Source of the DNA: Leptolyngbya subtilissima AS-A7
GTDB lineage: Bacteria > Cyanobacteriota > Cyanobacteriia > Phormidesmidales > Phormidesmidaceae
Assembly: GCF_039962255.1 (NCBI RefSeq)
Contig: NZ_JAMPKY010000001.1
Span: 744,001 to 808,000 of the forward strand
Length of the DNA stretch: 64,000 bases
Direction of reading: 5' to 3'
In this document: positions 53,879-63,636 of the stretch, piece after piece
Layout: the number at the start of each line of letters is the position of its first letter
Numbering within the stretch: position 1 is the first letter of the stretch
The notes under the pieces: generated by a model
Told to the model about the DNA's origin: nothing
What the model saw: only the letters and a program-made list of their open reading frames with translations
Databases searched by the model: none
Position numbers and translations under genes: made by a program

Positions 53879-55096
53879 ATGACGAGTCGTGCTGTCTCCT
53901 TTTGGCTCAATCCTCAAGAACTTTGCTTTCAGTCTGAGCAAGAGCTACCCCACTTAGCTGATGTAGTTGTCATCGGAGGCGGAATCACGGGCATCAGCAC
54001 AGCCTACTGGTTAAGTCACCTGGGGCTACATCCTGTTGTATTAGAGCGAGGGGAGCTATCTTGCGGAGCAACAGGTCGCAACGGTGGGCACTTTGTCTTT
54101 GGCACAAATCAAAGCTTTAAGGATTCTGTTGAAGCTCAGGGTCTAGATGAAACCCTTGCTCTCTGGGCCTTTACGCGGCAGAGTGCTCAACTTTTGCAGG
54201 ACTTAACGAACCAGCACGATATCGACTGCGATCTTCGATTTAATCAGCTAGTTTCCTTAGCTATAACTCCTGCGGAGGCCCAATCACTTCAGGAAAGCTG
54301 TGAACTCATGATGTCTCATGGCTTGGTTGTAACGTATTGGGATAAGAAAGAGGTTGAGCAAAATACTCAATGTTCAAACTTTTCGGCAGCAGCTTTAGAT
54401 CCTCATCATGCTCAACTGTGGCCTGCCAAATTGGTTGTAGGTCTTGCCAAAGCCGCTCAACAGCAACAGGCTCACATTCAAACACAGATAGAGGTTCAGG
54501 CTGTCACCCGGCAGGCAGAAGGATTTAGGATCACAACTAATCAGGGAGGGATCCAGGCCAAGGCCGTAGTCTATGCCACTAATGCCCTGACCTATCATCT
54601 GATTCCAACGCTCAAGGGAGTCATCGTGCCCGTTCGGGGTCAGGTAATCGCCACCGCTCCAACACCCCAATTATTCGATTTTGACTGGTATTTGAGCAAT
54701 GACACTGGATACGCTATTCAGCGTCAGGATGGACGAATCATCTTTGGTGGAATGCGGTGGAAGTCACCAACCAAAGAAATTGGCATTGAGGATGACTCCA
54801 GGTTGGAACCCTTAGTAGGCGAGGGCCTTAAAGCCTTCCTGAGAGACACGTTTCCATCTCTCAGAGATGTCGCTATTGAGTACGAGTGGACAGGCATCAT
54901 GGCCTTTACTACCGATGAGAACCCTCTGATCGGAGAGCTACCAGGCCGACCGGGGGAGTATATCTCAGCTGGGTATACAGGGCATGGAATGCCTGTTGCT
55001 ATTGCCGCAGGGAAGGCGATCGCTGAACAGATTGTAGGTTCGTCCCAAACACCTATACCTAAACCGTTTCGGCCAGAGCGCTTTTCGCGGGGCTAA
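53879..55096 (+). CDS. DAO-type FAD-dependent oxidoreductase
   Basis: The 405-residue flavoprotein has VVVIGGGITGISTAYWL, LSCGATGRNGGHFVFG and the C-terminal GYTGHGMPVAIAAGKAIAE. It belongs with the D-amino-acid oxidase/glycine oxidase/gamma-glutamylputrescine oxidase group. Substrate unknown; putrescine- or sarcosine-like amines are candidates. It starts after the terminator at 53778, so it has its own promoter. Confidence 0.88.
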   Translation: MTSRAVSFWLNPQELCFQSEQELPHLADVVVIGGGITGISTAYWLSHLGLHPVVLERGELSCGATGRNGGHFVFGTNQSFKDSVEAQGLDETLALWAFTRQSAQLLQDLTNQHDIDCDLRFNQLVSLAITPAEAQSLQESCELMMSHGLVVTYWDKKEVEQNTQCSNFSAAALDPHHAQLWPAKLVVGLAKAAQQQQAHIQTQIEVQAVTRQAEGFRITTNQGGIQAKAVVYATNALTYHLIPTLKGVIVPVRGQVIATAPTPQLFDFDWYLSNDTGYAIQRQDGRIIFGGMRWKSPTKEIGIEDDSRLEPLVGEGLKAFLRDTFPSLRDVAIEYEWTGIMAFTTDENPLIGELPGRPGEYISAGYTGHGMPVAIAAGKAIAEQIVGSSQTPIPKPFRPERFSRG

Positions 55097-55203
55097 CCCT
55101 CCCTCGCAGCTAGCTACAGAGAGAGGGGAAACGGGTTAGTGCAGCTAGACCTTAACCTAATGCGCGATCGCATGTTCCCCCAGACACTAAAGCTGAGTTG
55201 CGT

Positions 55204-56292
55204 CTACTCGTCCTCGGCTAGGTAGGCTTCCTCTTCAGCCTCCACCTCAATTTCTACATCCGCGACTTCCACCGCAGGACTACCAATCTCTAGCTTCTCC
55301 CGCACCTGAGCTTCTACCTTCTGGGCAAACTCAGCATCCTCTTGCAGGCGCTGAATAGTGTTCTCCCGTCCCTGGCCAACATTGTTGCCCTCGTAGCTGT
55401 ACCAGGCCCCTTTGCGGACAATCACCCCATGCTCTTCGGCCAGGTCAACCAGACAGCCCATCGTAGAAATGCCTTGGCCAAAGAGAATGTCAAATTCCCC
55501 AATGCGGAAGGGCGGGGCCACCTTGTTCTTAGCCACCTTTACCTTGGCGCGAATGCCGTACTCTTCGGTGCCCTTTTTGAGCGTTTGGATGCGGCGAATG
55601 TCGAGGCGTACTGAGGCATAGAACTTCAGCGCGTTGCCCCCGGTGGTGACTTCGGGGTTGCCGTAGGAAATACCAATCTTCTGGCGCAGCTGGTTCAAAA
55701 AGATGACCGTACACTGCGACTTACCAATACTGCCGGTGATCTTCCGCAGCGCTTGGCTCATCAATCGAGCTTGGAGGCCCACGTGGGCATCGCCCATTTC
55801 TCCCTCAATTTCGGCCCGTGGCACCAGCGCTGCAACCGAGTCTATGACCACTAGATCAACAGCCGAAGACCGCACCAGCTGATCCACCACCTCCAGGCCC
55901 ATCTCTCCAGTGTCGGGCTGGGACACCAGCAGTTCATCGACGTTGACCCCCAGGGCAGCGGCATAAACAGGGTCAAGGGCATGTTCTGCATCAACGATCG
56001 CAGCTACACCGCCCAGCTTTTGTACCTCAGCCAGGGCATGGAGAGCCAGCGTTGTTTTACCCGAGCTCTCAGGGCCATAGATCTCAATCACTCGCCCTTT
56101 GGGTAAACCACCGCCCAGGGCTAGGTCGAGGGTCAGCGCCCCAGTGGAAATGGTTTCAACCTTCATGCGGGAAGCATCGCCCAGGCGCATGATTGCCCCT
56201 TTGCCAAAGTTGCGCTCAATTTGACCGAGCACCAGAGTCAGCGCCTTTTCCTTTTCGGTCTGCTCTTTGCTTCCGCCTTTCTTAGCCGCCAT
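55204..56292 (-). CDS. recA: Recombinase RecA
   Basis: RecA forms the DNA strand-exchange filament. The P-loop [37 protein letters not shown] and [17 protein letters not shown] are all present, and the acidic C-terminal tail ([15 protein letters not shown]) is normal. I start at ATG 56292 (MAAKKGGSK), not the upstream 56316. HIP1-rich flanks and the typical cyanobacterial sequence suggest the host chromosomal recA. Confidence 0.97.
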   Translation of the reverse strand: MAAKKGGSKEQTEKEKALTLVLGQIERNFGKGAIMRLGDASRMKVETISTGALTLDLALGGGLPKGRVIEIYGPESSGKTTLALHALAEVQKLGGVAAIVDAEHALDPVYAAALGVNVDELLVSQPDTGEMGLEVVDQLVRSSAVDLVVIDSVAALVPRAEIEGEMGDAHVGLQARLMSQALRKITGSIGKSQCTVIFLNQLRQKIGISYGNPEVTTGGNALKFYASVRLDIRRIQTLKKGTEEYGIRAKVKVAKNKVAPPFRIGEFDILFGQGISTMGCLVDLAEEHGVIVRKGAWYSYEGNNVGQGRENTIQRLQEDAEFAQKVEAQVREKLEIGSPAVEVADVEIEVEAEEEAYLAEDE

Positions 56293-56458
56293 AGTTGCCT
56301 CAGTGCTGTAGGACAAGACCCCTGAACCCCAGAACAGTTGTCTTCAGAGATTTAGTTTAGTACACTTGTTCCAGATCGCAATAGGTAGATATCTATCTCA
56401 ATCGGGGATAACTGGAATTTAAGCCTCCAGTCCAGAATCAAGGAAGGAGGGTCAAGAT

Positions 56459-56683
56459 ATGGAAGACTCTTTAGTTCAACTCATCGCCGTTTCTGACTGG
56501 ATTGTGGCTGTTACCCGCTGCCGTGCCACAGGATATTTTTGCTGGGTGATCACTCCAGAGTTGTCTGCCCTGACTGATGGCGAGACCTACCCCACTTGTG
56601 AATTTGCCCTGGCAGCAGGTCGCGGTTTAGTGCAATGCTCCACTGGGCCAGAGATTGACTTCAGCCGCTGTCGTCTTTACTAG
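56459..56683 (+). CDS. Small unknown protein
   Basis: The 74-residue product (VQLIAVSDWIVAVTRCRATG, then EFALAAGRGLVQCST) matches no family I know. A GGAGG ribosome site precedes the ATG at 56459. It lies 50 bp ahead of the DUF4336 gene. Confidence 0.6.
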   Translation: MEDSLVQLIAVSDWIVAVTRCRATGYFCWVITPELSALTDGETYPTCEFALAAGRGLVQCSTGPEIDFSRCRLY

Positions 56684-56732
56684 AATTAGCGACTGGCCTC
56701 AAAATGGTAGGGCCGCTATTCCTTGACTGGCC

Positions 56733-57485
56733 ATGGTCAAAGACCTGCTGACGCTGTACGAACCCATAAACACCCTCAAGCCTGTTGATGACGGCATCTG
56801 GATCGTGGATGGCTCTATCGTCAAGATGTCGATGTACGGCATGGCTATTCCCTTCACCACTCGAATGACGGTTGTGCGCCTGGACAACGGCGGGCTGTGG
56901 TGCCATTCCCCCACAGAACTAACGCCTACTCTCAAAGCCGAGATCGACGACCTTGGCCCCGTCGAACATCTGGTATCGCCCAACAAGATTCACTATGCCC
57001 ACATCCAAAGCTGGGTAGATGCTTACCCCGAGGCGATTGCCTGGGCATCCCCAGGGGTGCGAGAGCGGGCTGACAGCCAGCACATTCCAACAACCTTTCA
57101 CGCTGACCTGGACGATACGCCACCGCCTCAGTGGGCCGCCGAGATTGATCAAGCGATCGTTCGCGGCAGTCAGTTCTTAGATGAAGTGGTGTTCTTCCAT
57201 CGGCAGAGCAAGACGCTAATCTTGACCGACCTGATTGAAAACGTTGAACCCACCAAGATAGATAAAGCCTTTCGCTGGTTAATTCACCTGGCTGGTATAG
57301 CCGACCCCAACGGCAAGGCTCCCTTGGATTTAAGAATGACATTTTGGGGCCGTAAAGCCCAGGCGAAAAAGGGCTACAAACAGATGTTAGCCTGGGCACC
57401 CGAGAAGATTATTTTGGCCCACGGTCGCTGGTTTCCAGAGAGCGGGGTGGCGGAGCTAGAGCGGGCCTTTCAGTGGCTTAAGTAG
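56733..57485 (+). CDS. DUF4336 protein (beta-lactamase-fold-like)
   Basis: The 250-residue protein has VDDGIWIVDGSIVKMS, LVSPNKIHYAHIQSWVDAYP and ILAHGRWFPESGV, the DUF4336 pattern. Its two key His (KIHYAHI) sit where the metal site of the metallo-beta-lactamase fold would be. Function unknown; widely conserved in cyanobacteria and plants. Confidence 0.83.
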   Translation: MVKDLLTLYEPINTLKPVDDGIWIVDGSIVKMSMYGMAIPFTTRMTVVRLDNGGLWCHSPTELTPTLKAEIDDLGPVEHLVSPNKIHYAHIQSWVDAYPEAIAWASPGVRERADSQHIPTTFHADLDDTPPPQWAAEIDQAIVRGSQFLDEVVFFHRQSKTLILTDLIENVEPTKIDKAFRWLIHLAGIADPNGKAPLDLRMTFWGRKAQAKKGYKQMLAWAPEKIILAHGRWFPESGVAELERAFQWLK

Positions 57486-57668
57486 TCCACAGTGGAGATG
57501 GAAGAGGCGATCACCCAGGTTTAGAATCCGGTGGGATAAGTTAGTGAAGGCTGAGTAGATGGAGGAAGCGTAGGCTAAATATCTAGAAGCCCGTTGAAGC
57601 TGTTGCAGCAATAATCAGAAAATGGCTTGTCATTACACATTCTCCAAACCTTACTAAGAACATTAACC

Positions 57669-58784
57669 ATGTCACTTCCAACAGAAGACTTTACTATTGG
57701 GGTTGAAGAGGAATATCAAATTATCGATCCCGCGACTCGTGAACTGCGATCGCGTCAGCAGCAAATTCTACCAATCGCCAAAAAAGCGCTTGGTGACGAA
57801 GTACAACCGGAAGCTCAGCTTTCGCAGATAGAGATCGGTACGCCTGTTTGTCACTCGCTTTCTGAAGTACGCGCAGAACTTGTCCGCTTGCGCCGAGAAC
57901 TTATTGCTGCCGCTGCCAAAGACGGCAATCAAATTGCTGCCGCTGGAACGCACCCATTTTCCGAGTGGAAAGAACAGCAAGTCACCCCCAAAGAACGTTA
58001 TCAAGGGCTGATGCGAGATTATCAGCAACTGACCCGCGAACTCATGATCTTTGGCTGTCACGTACACGTTGGCATCAGCGATCCGGAGATGGCAATCCAG
58101 GTTATGAACCGTTCGCGAATGTGGCTGGCACCGCTGCTGGCGCTTGCCGCTTCCTCGCCATTTTGGTTTGGTGCGGATACGGGATATGCCAGCTATCGCA
58201 CGGAAATTTGGGGCCGATGGCCCATATCCGGCCCACCGCTAATTTTCTCCTCACACGCCGAATACCAAAATCTTGTAGAAGATTTGGTAGCAACTGGAGC
58301 CGTAGAAGAAGCGACAAAGATTTACTGGGATGCGCGTCTATCAGAGCGTTACCCAACCGTAGAGTTTCGCATTACAGATGTCTGCATGACGGTAGATGAG
58401 GCAGTAATGGTTGCAGGACTAGTGCGCTCTTTGGCGCGAACTTGTTACGAACAAGCTCAAGGAGACAAACCATTTCCAGCCACGCGCCACGAAGTTATAC
58501 GCGCCGCGCACTGGCGTGCTGCACGCTATGGATTAGATACAGAGCTGATCGATGTTGAGGCAATGCGTGCTGTTCCAGCACACGAACTCGTTGAAAAGTT
58601 TCTAGCCTTCGTGCGCCCGTCGCTAGAGGAGTATGGCGACTGGGACGAAGTTTCGTCGCTCGTGCGACAGACGATGCAGCAAGGCAATGGCGCAGCGCGA
58701 CAGCGGGAAGTTTACCAGCGTACTGGACGCTTAGAGGATGTCGTTGATTTCATTGTTGCTCAGACGCTGAAAGGTATTGATTAA
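57669..58784 (+). CDS. Carboxylate-amine ligase, YbdK/GCS2 type
   Basis: The 371-residue protein has TIGVEEEYQIIDPATRELR, PEAQLSQIEIGTPVCHSL and MIFGCHVHVGISDPE, the GCS2 family signature of glutamate-cysteine ligase-like enzymes. YbdK has weak glutamate-cysteine ligase activity in E. coli; the true substrate here is unknown. I take the ATG at 57669, not the upstream frame from 57627. Confidence 0.88.
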   Translation: MSLPTEDFTIGVEEEYQIIDPATRELRSRQQQILPIAKKALGDEVQPEAQLSQIEIGTPVCHSLSEVRAELVRLRRELIAAAAKDGNQIAAAGTHPFSEWKEQQVTPKERYQGLMRDYQQLTRELMIFGCHVHVGISDPEMAIQVMNRSRMWLAPLLALAASSPFWFGADTGYASYRTEIWGRWPISGPPLIFSSHAEYQNLVEDLVATGAVEEATKIYWDARLSERYPTVEFRITDVCMTVDEAVMVAGLVRSLARTCYEQAQGDKPFPATRHEVIRAAHWRAARYGLDTELIDVEAMRAVPAHELVEKFLAFVRPSLEEYGDWDEVSSLVRQTMQQGNGAARQREVYQRTGRLEDVVDFIVAQTLKGID

Positions 58785-58852
58785 CTTGATTAGGGGTAGC
58801 AAAATGTTGAATGTTGCCATTGTTGGAGGCGGTGTTTTCAAAATTTAGAGTC
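58785..58852. other. Short stretch with a broken ORF start
   Basis: ATG at 58804 opens MLNVAIVGGGVFKI then stops; it looks like the first residues of a flavoprotein or other Rossmann protein now lost. Confidence 0.35.
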
Positions 58853-59142
58853 CCTAGCGGCACAACTAGAGTTGACCTTGGTGCGTCAACTACCCAAACG
58901 GCTGAACCGAGCTTTCAAAGCCAAAGTGCTGACTGATACCGCCTTTGGCGGTATGGAGTTTCTCCACGGCATCTGCAAGCTCAGCTACAGGCGATTACGG
59001 GATACTCTATGATCGCAAACTCAGCGATGGACGGCGGCTTTTTCAACTGCACAAATTGGGGCAACGTGTCCGTCTACAGGGACTGAATTATCCAGTCACC
59101 ATCGCCTATACACAACCCTCTGAGCAGAGCGCCTACAGCTAA
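58853..59142 (+). pseudogene. DDE transposase remnant (IS4-like)
   Basis: PKRLNRAFKAKVLTDTAFGG then LYDRKLSDGRRLFQLHKLGQ and VRLQGLNYPVTIAY read like the middle of an IS4/IS701-type transposase. The frame changes near 59006 and the catalytic core beyond is lost. No inverted repeats were found. Confidence 0.7.
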
Positions 59143-59729
59143 GTGATCGATAGCGCCGCTATAAAGACTGAAAGCGCTCAGAACATTAACCAGTCCGCTG
59201 TATCACCCTCTGACTAGGAAGTGATTGCTGTCCGGTGGCAAGAGGCAATCTACATCATTGGGCAAACTCCAAAGTCAGATGTCCTCTACAGCGAAGCCCA
59301 GGAGAAAAGAGAGCCGTACCTTCTAGCGTTACGTCGGCGAATACACCAGGAAAAATGGGACTCGTGTAAGTGGACATACACGTTGCCGATAATTCAACTT
59401 CTCAATAACTTATCCACTAACTGAGAGTACCTTCCTCCACCTGGGCACTATAGCCCCACAGCGGACAACGGCGGATTACTACCCGTAGTCAATCTGCACC
59501 CAAAATTTACAACCTCTGAGACTACCGCTGGTCTTGGAGGTTTTGTTTTTTGATCCCCTTGATGACGGTATTTTGCCGATAGTAGGGACGGAATAATTAT
59601 GAAGTGTTAATGCTGTAATAGCATGGAAAATAAAGTGTGGATATTTTTCCCACCAATCAGATCAATGATGTAAGTTTTGTTTGGGTAGAAGGGGAATTAT
59701 GAATCTACTTTAATCCTTAATTATTTCTA
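59143..59729. other. Gene-poor stretch
   Basis: A 67-residue frame at 59221-59424 resembles nothing I know and is probably not a gene. The rest is AT-rich and empty. Confidence 0.45.
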
Positions 59730-60158
59730 ATGAAAAATCTAGTCTTGCGAGCACTAAAGTTCTCTCCTATTTGTTTCTTACTATTAGGTGGAACTACGGT
59801 TAGTGCTCAAAGTCTGCCTCCTTATGCAGGCACAACCTGCTCTGCCTTTGCGACCCATCCAGAGGCCCAGTGGCATTACTACATGGGGACTGCGCCATCT
59901 TCCGTGGATGACGATAGTGATGGACTAGCTTGCGAGTATTTGACCAGCACTATTAGGAGCGATGGCAACCGAATCTTTAACAATCAGGCTAATCGTGGCA
60001 ACGTGAGATACACGATGGAAGTTTGGCGAGTTAACGCTACTGATGTTTATCTACGCATTAAATCGAGCCAAGGAATGGATTTCACAACCCGTAGTTTTCC
60101 ATCTGATCCGGCAGCCCGCGAGCACATGAATACCTACTATCGAAATCTGCTCCGTTAA
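59730..60158 (+). CDS. Secreted excalibur-domain protein
   Basis: The 142-residue product has a signal peptide (FSPICFLLLGGTTVSAQS) and the excalibur motif VDDDSDGLACEYL. A beta-rich C-terminal part follows. It is the second excalibur-like protein of the window (compare 32295). Function unknown. Confidence 0.72.
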   Translation: MKNLVLRALKFSPICFLLLGGTTVSAQSLPPYAGTTCSAFATHPEAQWHYYMGTAPSSVDDDSDGLACEYLTSTIRSDGNRIFNNQANRGNVRYTMEVWRVNATDVYLRIKSSQGMDFTTRSFPSDPAAREHMNTYYRNLLR

Positions 60159-60179
60159 TATCTTCTTGATGAGAAGCAG

Positions 60180-60808
60180 ATGTCAAAGTATCGTTCTAGT
60201 CGAGCTGTAAGTCGCCGCCATCCTACGGCCCAGCACCATTGGGCAGTGGTTCTCTCTGCCCTGGTGTTTGGCAGCTATGCTCTGGTTCAGACTCACCAAT
60301 TATTTTTCCAAAGCAATGGTGCGGGTGACCCCGGCTGGGCGATTGGACACCCTCAGGCTCAGTGGAACTTTCGCCTAGGCAATCAGCCGCTGCCCGAACT
60401 TAGAGCGCTGGCGCTGGAGGTGGTGAACCACGATCGCCTAACGAATGCTCTGCCGCCGCTAGTAGAAGACCCGTTGCTCTCCCAAGTGGCCCAGAAACAC
60501 GCAGAAGACATGCTGGCCCGCCAGTTCACGACCACGTTAACCCCGACGGTCAAGACCCCTCAGCCCGTTTTATAGCGGCGGGTAGCCAGGTTAGGGCCGG
60601 GGAAAATATCATGCACCAGAAGGGGACTATCCCGATGGCCCTGTCCTTGGGATTGGTGGAGGAATACCAGCAGGGGTGGATGGAGAGCCTTGGCCATCGG
60701 GAGAACCTGCTGACTCCCCACTACACCACCTTTGGCTATGGCATCGTTGCATCACCAACAGGGACTGAAATCTATGCGGTGCAAATGTTTAGCTTTCTGG
60801 CGCAGTAG
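60180..60808 (+). pseudogene. CAP/SCP-domain protein, one-base frameshift
   Basis: Frame 1 (60180-60575) has a membrane anchor, then LRALALEVVNHDRLTNALPP and QVAQKHAEDMLARQF. At 60527 one base is missing: reading the other frame restores HDHVNPDGQDPSARF then ENIMHQ, and ends HRENLLTPHYTTFGYGIV, the CAP motif. So the gene is complete but broken by a single deletion. Sequencing error is possible. Confidence 0.82.
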
Positions 60809-60822
60809 GCAAGGGTGAAGAC

Positions 60823-61848
60823 TCACTCTCCTACTACCTGCTTCCATTCCGCCAAGGCTAATGCAACCAGATCTTCAACGGACTCAAACTGTGGTCGATA
60901 GCCCAACAGTGGATCACAGAGCTTAGCATAGCCTCCATAGGTGAAATGGTACTGGGTCAGACCAGCCCGACTTTTCCCTAGATAGAAGGTGACCGTCTTT
61001 TCTTCGGACCATAATGAGATACCAGCCCAGGCCAAACCTTTAACCCTCTCTTGTTTATATCTATGGCCTGGTGCCCCAAACTCTTTCTTTGCGTAAGGCA
61101 GCATTAGGTACAGTGCGGGTAAGTTGAAGCCTCCAGGGGGAAAGAACTCGGCGCACAGCTTGGTTTTGTAGACATCTTTCTCGCCTTTGGCCAGGCCGTA
61201 CTGCGTGCGAGTAGATCGGCCCACCTCTCTCATGCGTTCATCAAACTCAAGGATTTGAAGCCTTAACGCTGAAACCAATTCTGCCCGTTCCGGGGTCATC
61301 TGTTCAAGCTGCGTCCGCAAGGACTTGGGTGGCCGCCCGACGACCCGCGTTGATGTAGTCAGCTCTAGATCTCCTTCTGTGGACCGCAGGAAAGGATAGA
61401 ACTTAGGATCTACCTCAACTGCTAGTTCTGCTGCTAAGTCAGCACTGGCAATCTGGAAATTGAAACGGTTGTCAGCACCAGCGATGGTGAATTGGTAGAA
61501 CTCAAAGTCGAGGCGGCTATGCTCTCGGTCGATGTGGTTATGGGCGTGAAATGTGGGGGAGAGCGCTATCAAGCGGATGGGCAGGCTGTAGTCTACTTGG
61601 TCGGCAAAGGGTTGGGCATGGCGCAGGCTAGCGTAGTAGCGGGTTAGCTGCTGCACAACATAGCGATCCTCTACATTCTTGAGTTCTAAAACAACGAGCT
61701 GCCGTTTTGAAGTAGTGGCCAGGATGTCACAAATTTGGCCCTCAATGATGTACTGCCGGGCTAAGGGTTTGAGGTCAAGTAGTGGCTTTAGATTGGCCCA
61801 AACGAATTCTTCTAAGTCAAATTCTGTGTGAAAAGCCCAATCTGCCAT
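60823..61848 (-). CDS. Putative PD-(D/E)XK nuclease of NucS/DUF91 kind
   Basis: The 341-residue protein has an N-terminal GQICDILATTSKRQLVVLEL then KN, an Asp-(x)n-ExK nuclease core (residues 37-57). A long C-terminal domain follows with a DUF5655-like trait, VYKTKLCAEFFPPGGF. It could be an orphan restriction or repair nuclease. It is convergent with the broken CAP gene. Confidence 0.6.
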   Translation of the reverse strand: MADWAFHTEFDLEEFVWANLKPLLDLKPLARQYIIEGQICDILATTSKRQLVVLELKNVEDRYVVQQLTRYYASLRHAQPFADQVDYSLPIRLIALSPTFHAHNHIDREHSRLDFEFYQFTIAGADNRFNFQIASADLAAELAVEVDPKFYPFLRSTEGDLELTTSTRVVGRPPKSLRTQLEQMTPERAELVSALRLQILEFDERMREVGRSTRTQYGLAKGEKDVYKTKLCAEFFPPGGFNLPALYLMLPYAKKEFGAPGHRYKQERVKGLAWAGISLWSEEKTVTFYLGKSRAGLTQYHFTYGGYAKLCDPLLGYRPQFESVEDLVALALAEWKQVVGE

Positions 61849-61903
61849 GTTTTTTCTGAGGCTACTTTGGGAAGAAGCGATTTGCCCAAGCCGGGTTGCT
61901 AGG

Positions 61904-62065
61904 TTAATTTACCAGCCGTTGCCAACCATGGGCAACATAACCTGCATCGGCGACTACGCCAATCAAGTTGACAGGAGTGTTAGCAGCCGCGTAGTAAGCG
62001 ATTTGCGAGGATAGGTTGTCGATCGCCTCCACCCGACGCTTGGCGGGACGGATGTATATGACCGC
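61904..62065 (-). pseudogene. Unidentified gene remnant
   Basis: Minus-strand codons read IRPAKRRVEAIDNLSSQIAY then NLIGVVADAGYVAHGWQRLV before a stop at 61904-61906. The smooth coding look without a start, and a further in-frame-shifted stretch up to about 62130, suggest the tail of a lost gene. Family not recognised. Confidence 0.45.
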
Positions 62066-62137
62066 CTATGCGCCCTAGCAGCTGAGTAGCAGTGTCAATA
62101 ACGTCTTTTTCCCGAAGATCGTAGGCTTCGTGCTGTG

Positions 62138-62698
62138 ATCCGCTACCTGACACCAGAGTAGCTTAAGGTCTTGTATCAGGTAGTGGCGTCAAGTTTGCGG
62201 ATGAATGCGCTGGTTCATCTGCTGCACCGAACAGGGGCAAGGATCGCTGAGGTACTAACCCTTGTTCTGGACACCATGAACCTGGACCAGCGAAAGTTTC
62301 AGGTGGTTGGCAAAGGCAATAAGCGGCGGTGGTGTTTTTACAGTAACGACGCGGCTCGGGTTCTGGAGCGATACCTAAAATACGAGCGACACTCGGGTTG
62401 CTCAGCCCTATTTACAGCCCAGCAGCCTTTCACGCTGGAGGTGAGCCGGATGAGCTATCGCACGGCCCACCAGGATTGGACGGATTTAATCGCCCAAAGT
62501 TCAAAGCTGGAGGGCATTCGGATGCATGACCTGCGCCATACCTTTGCTACTGAGCGAGTAGGCCTAATGAGCATCGAGGAATTGAGAGCGTTAATGGGGC
62601 ACCAGAACATTCAAACAACCCTGCGCTATCAAAAGGTGACGTCACAGCGGGCCGAAACAGTCGCTCAAGCGGCACTTGCTGCATTAGCCAAAAGCTAG
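62138..62698 (+). pseudogene. Tyrosine integrase with nonsense codon and missing N-terminus
   Basis: RYLTPE is followed by TAG (62159-62161), then LKVLYQVVASSLRMNALVHL continues in the same frame. The catalytic set is intact after it: TGARIAEVLTLVL, RMHDLRHTFATERV, LMGHQNIQTTLRYQKV. The core-binding domain is absent. A TTG at 62171 could still start a 175-residue catalytic domain. Confidence 0.72.
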
Positions 62699-63072
62699 TT
62701 ATGACCCACCAAAAGCTTTGGTAAGTATGTATAGCTATATAGCATTTAGCTACATTCGCTTCTACTGATGCACAGTATATACAGTACTTTGCATCAAGAA
62801 AGTGAGGCGAAAAAGGAGCGCATTCAAAAGCCGTAGTAAATGGATCCAGGCTGGATCGAAAACCATCATATTCTGGATATTCATGCATGTTGTTAAAAAA
62901 ACAAACATGAGCGCCAGTATCCATAGTCCTTACTAAGGTGGATAAGTTACTGAAGGCACGACCATTCGCAGAAAGCATTGCAGCTTAAGATGCACCGCTA
63001 AAGCTTGATTAGCAAGGTGCTTATTCTCAAGGAGAAAGCCACCTGACGCTCGTACCGGTATTTTGGGGCTGT
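62699..63072. other. Gene-less stretch beside tniQ
   Basis: No gene and no transposon end like that at 16439 were found. AT-rich. A frame at 62547-62978 antisense to the integrase is not a gene. Confidence 0.45.
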
Positions 63073-63609
63073 CTAATCTAATGTTTTAACTCGCTTTTGC
63101 TTCTTGCCCATAGACCTAAAGGGCATTCCACAGTGGTGGCATTCACCTTTCTTCCAAAGGGATGGGATTTGGAAAGGTTTCTTGCAGCAAGGACACTTAT
63201 TCAAAAGCTGTAGGTGGTGGCGATCGCATACTGGAGTCTCTGCCTTATATTGCCAATCCATGCGATGGCAAGGAACTTCGGAATAGCAAGCCCCACAAAG
63301 CAAGATAGGTCTAGGCTGCATAGATCTGCCTTTCTGAGGCAGCATTGCTTCCAGTAGGGTAAAATCCATTCTGCATAAAGCGGCAAGCATCTCCAGCGAT
63401 TCGTTTTCAGGAAAAGGATTAAAGTAAAGCTTCTCCCAACGGGAAACAGCCGCACCTACCCCAATCAATTGTCCGAGGGCATATCCCGATGGCAGAGTAT
63501 TAGCTTTAAGGTGACGAAGACGTCCAAGAAAATGGCTTATGCTTTCATTTTTGTAGGGCTGTACAGGAACCAGCCTTGGTAAAGAATCAAAATCTCTGCA
63601 TCTCGTCAA
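63073..63609 (-). CDS. tniQ: TniQ of a type V-K CAST
   Basis: The 178-residue length matches the short V-K TniQ (about 167), far shorter than I-F TniQ. Signature segments are NESISHFLGRLRHL, GVGAAVSRWEKLYFNPFP, LCGACYSEVPCHRMDWQYK, and the zinc clusters CPCCKKPF and CHHCGMPF. TniQ links Cas12k to TnsC in target choice. The start is TTG at 63609, 27 bp after tnsC. It is on the cas12k strand but 43 kb away. Confidence 0.93.
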   Translation of the reverse strand: MTRCRDFDSLPRLVPVQPYKNESISHFLGRLRHLKANTLPSGYALGQLIGVGAAVSRWEKLYFNPFPENESLEMLAALCRMDFTLLEAMLPQKGRSMQPRPILLCGACYSEVPCHRMDWQYKAETPVCDRHHLQLLNKCPCCKKPFQIPSLWKKGECHHCGMPFRSMGKKQKRVKTLD

Positions 63610-63636
63610 CTTACCACCTCTACCTTATCCCTCTTC

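Noticed and set aside
62547-62978. 143-residue minus-strand frame
   Set aside because: Its 3' half is antisense to the integrase catalytic domain and the rest is not protein-like.
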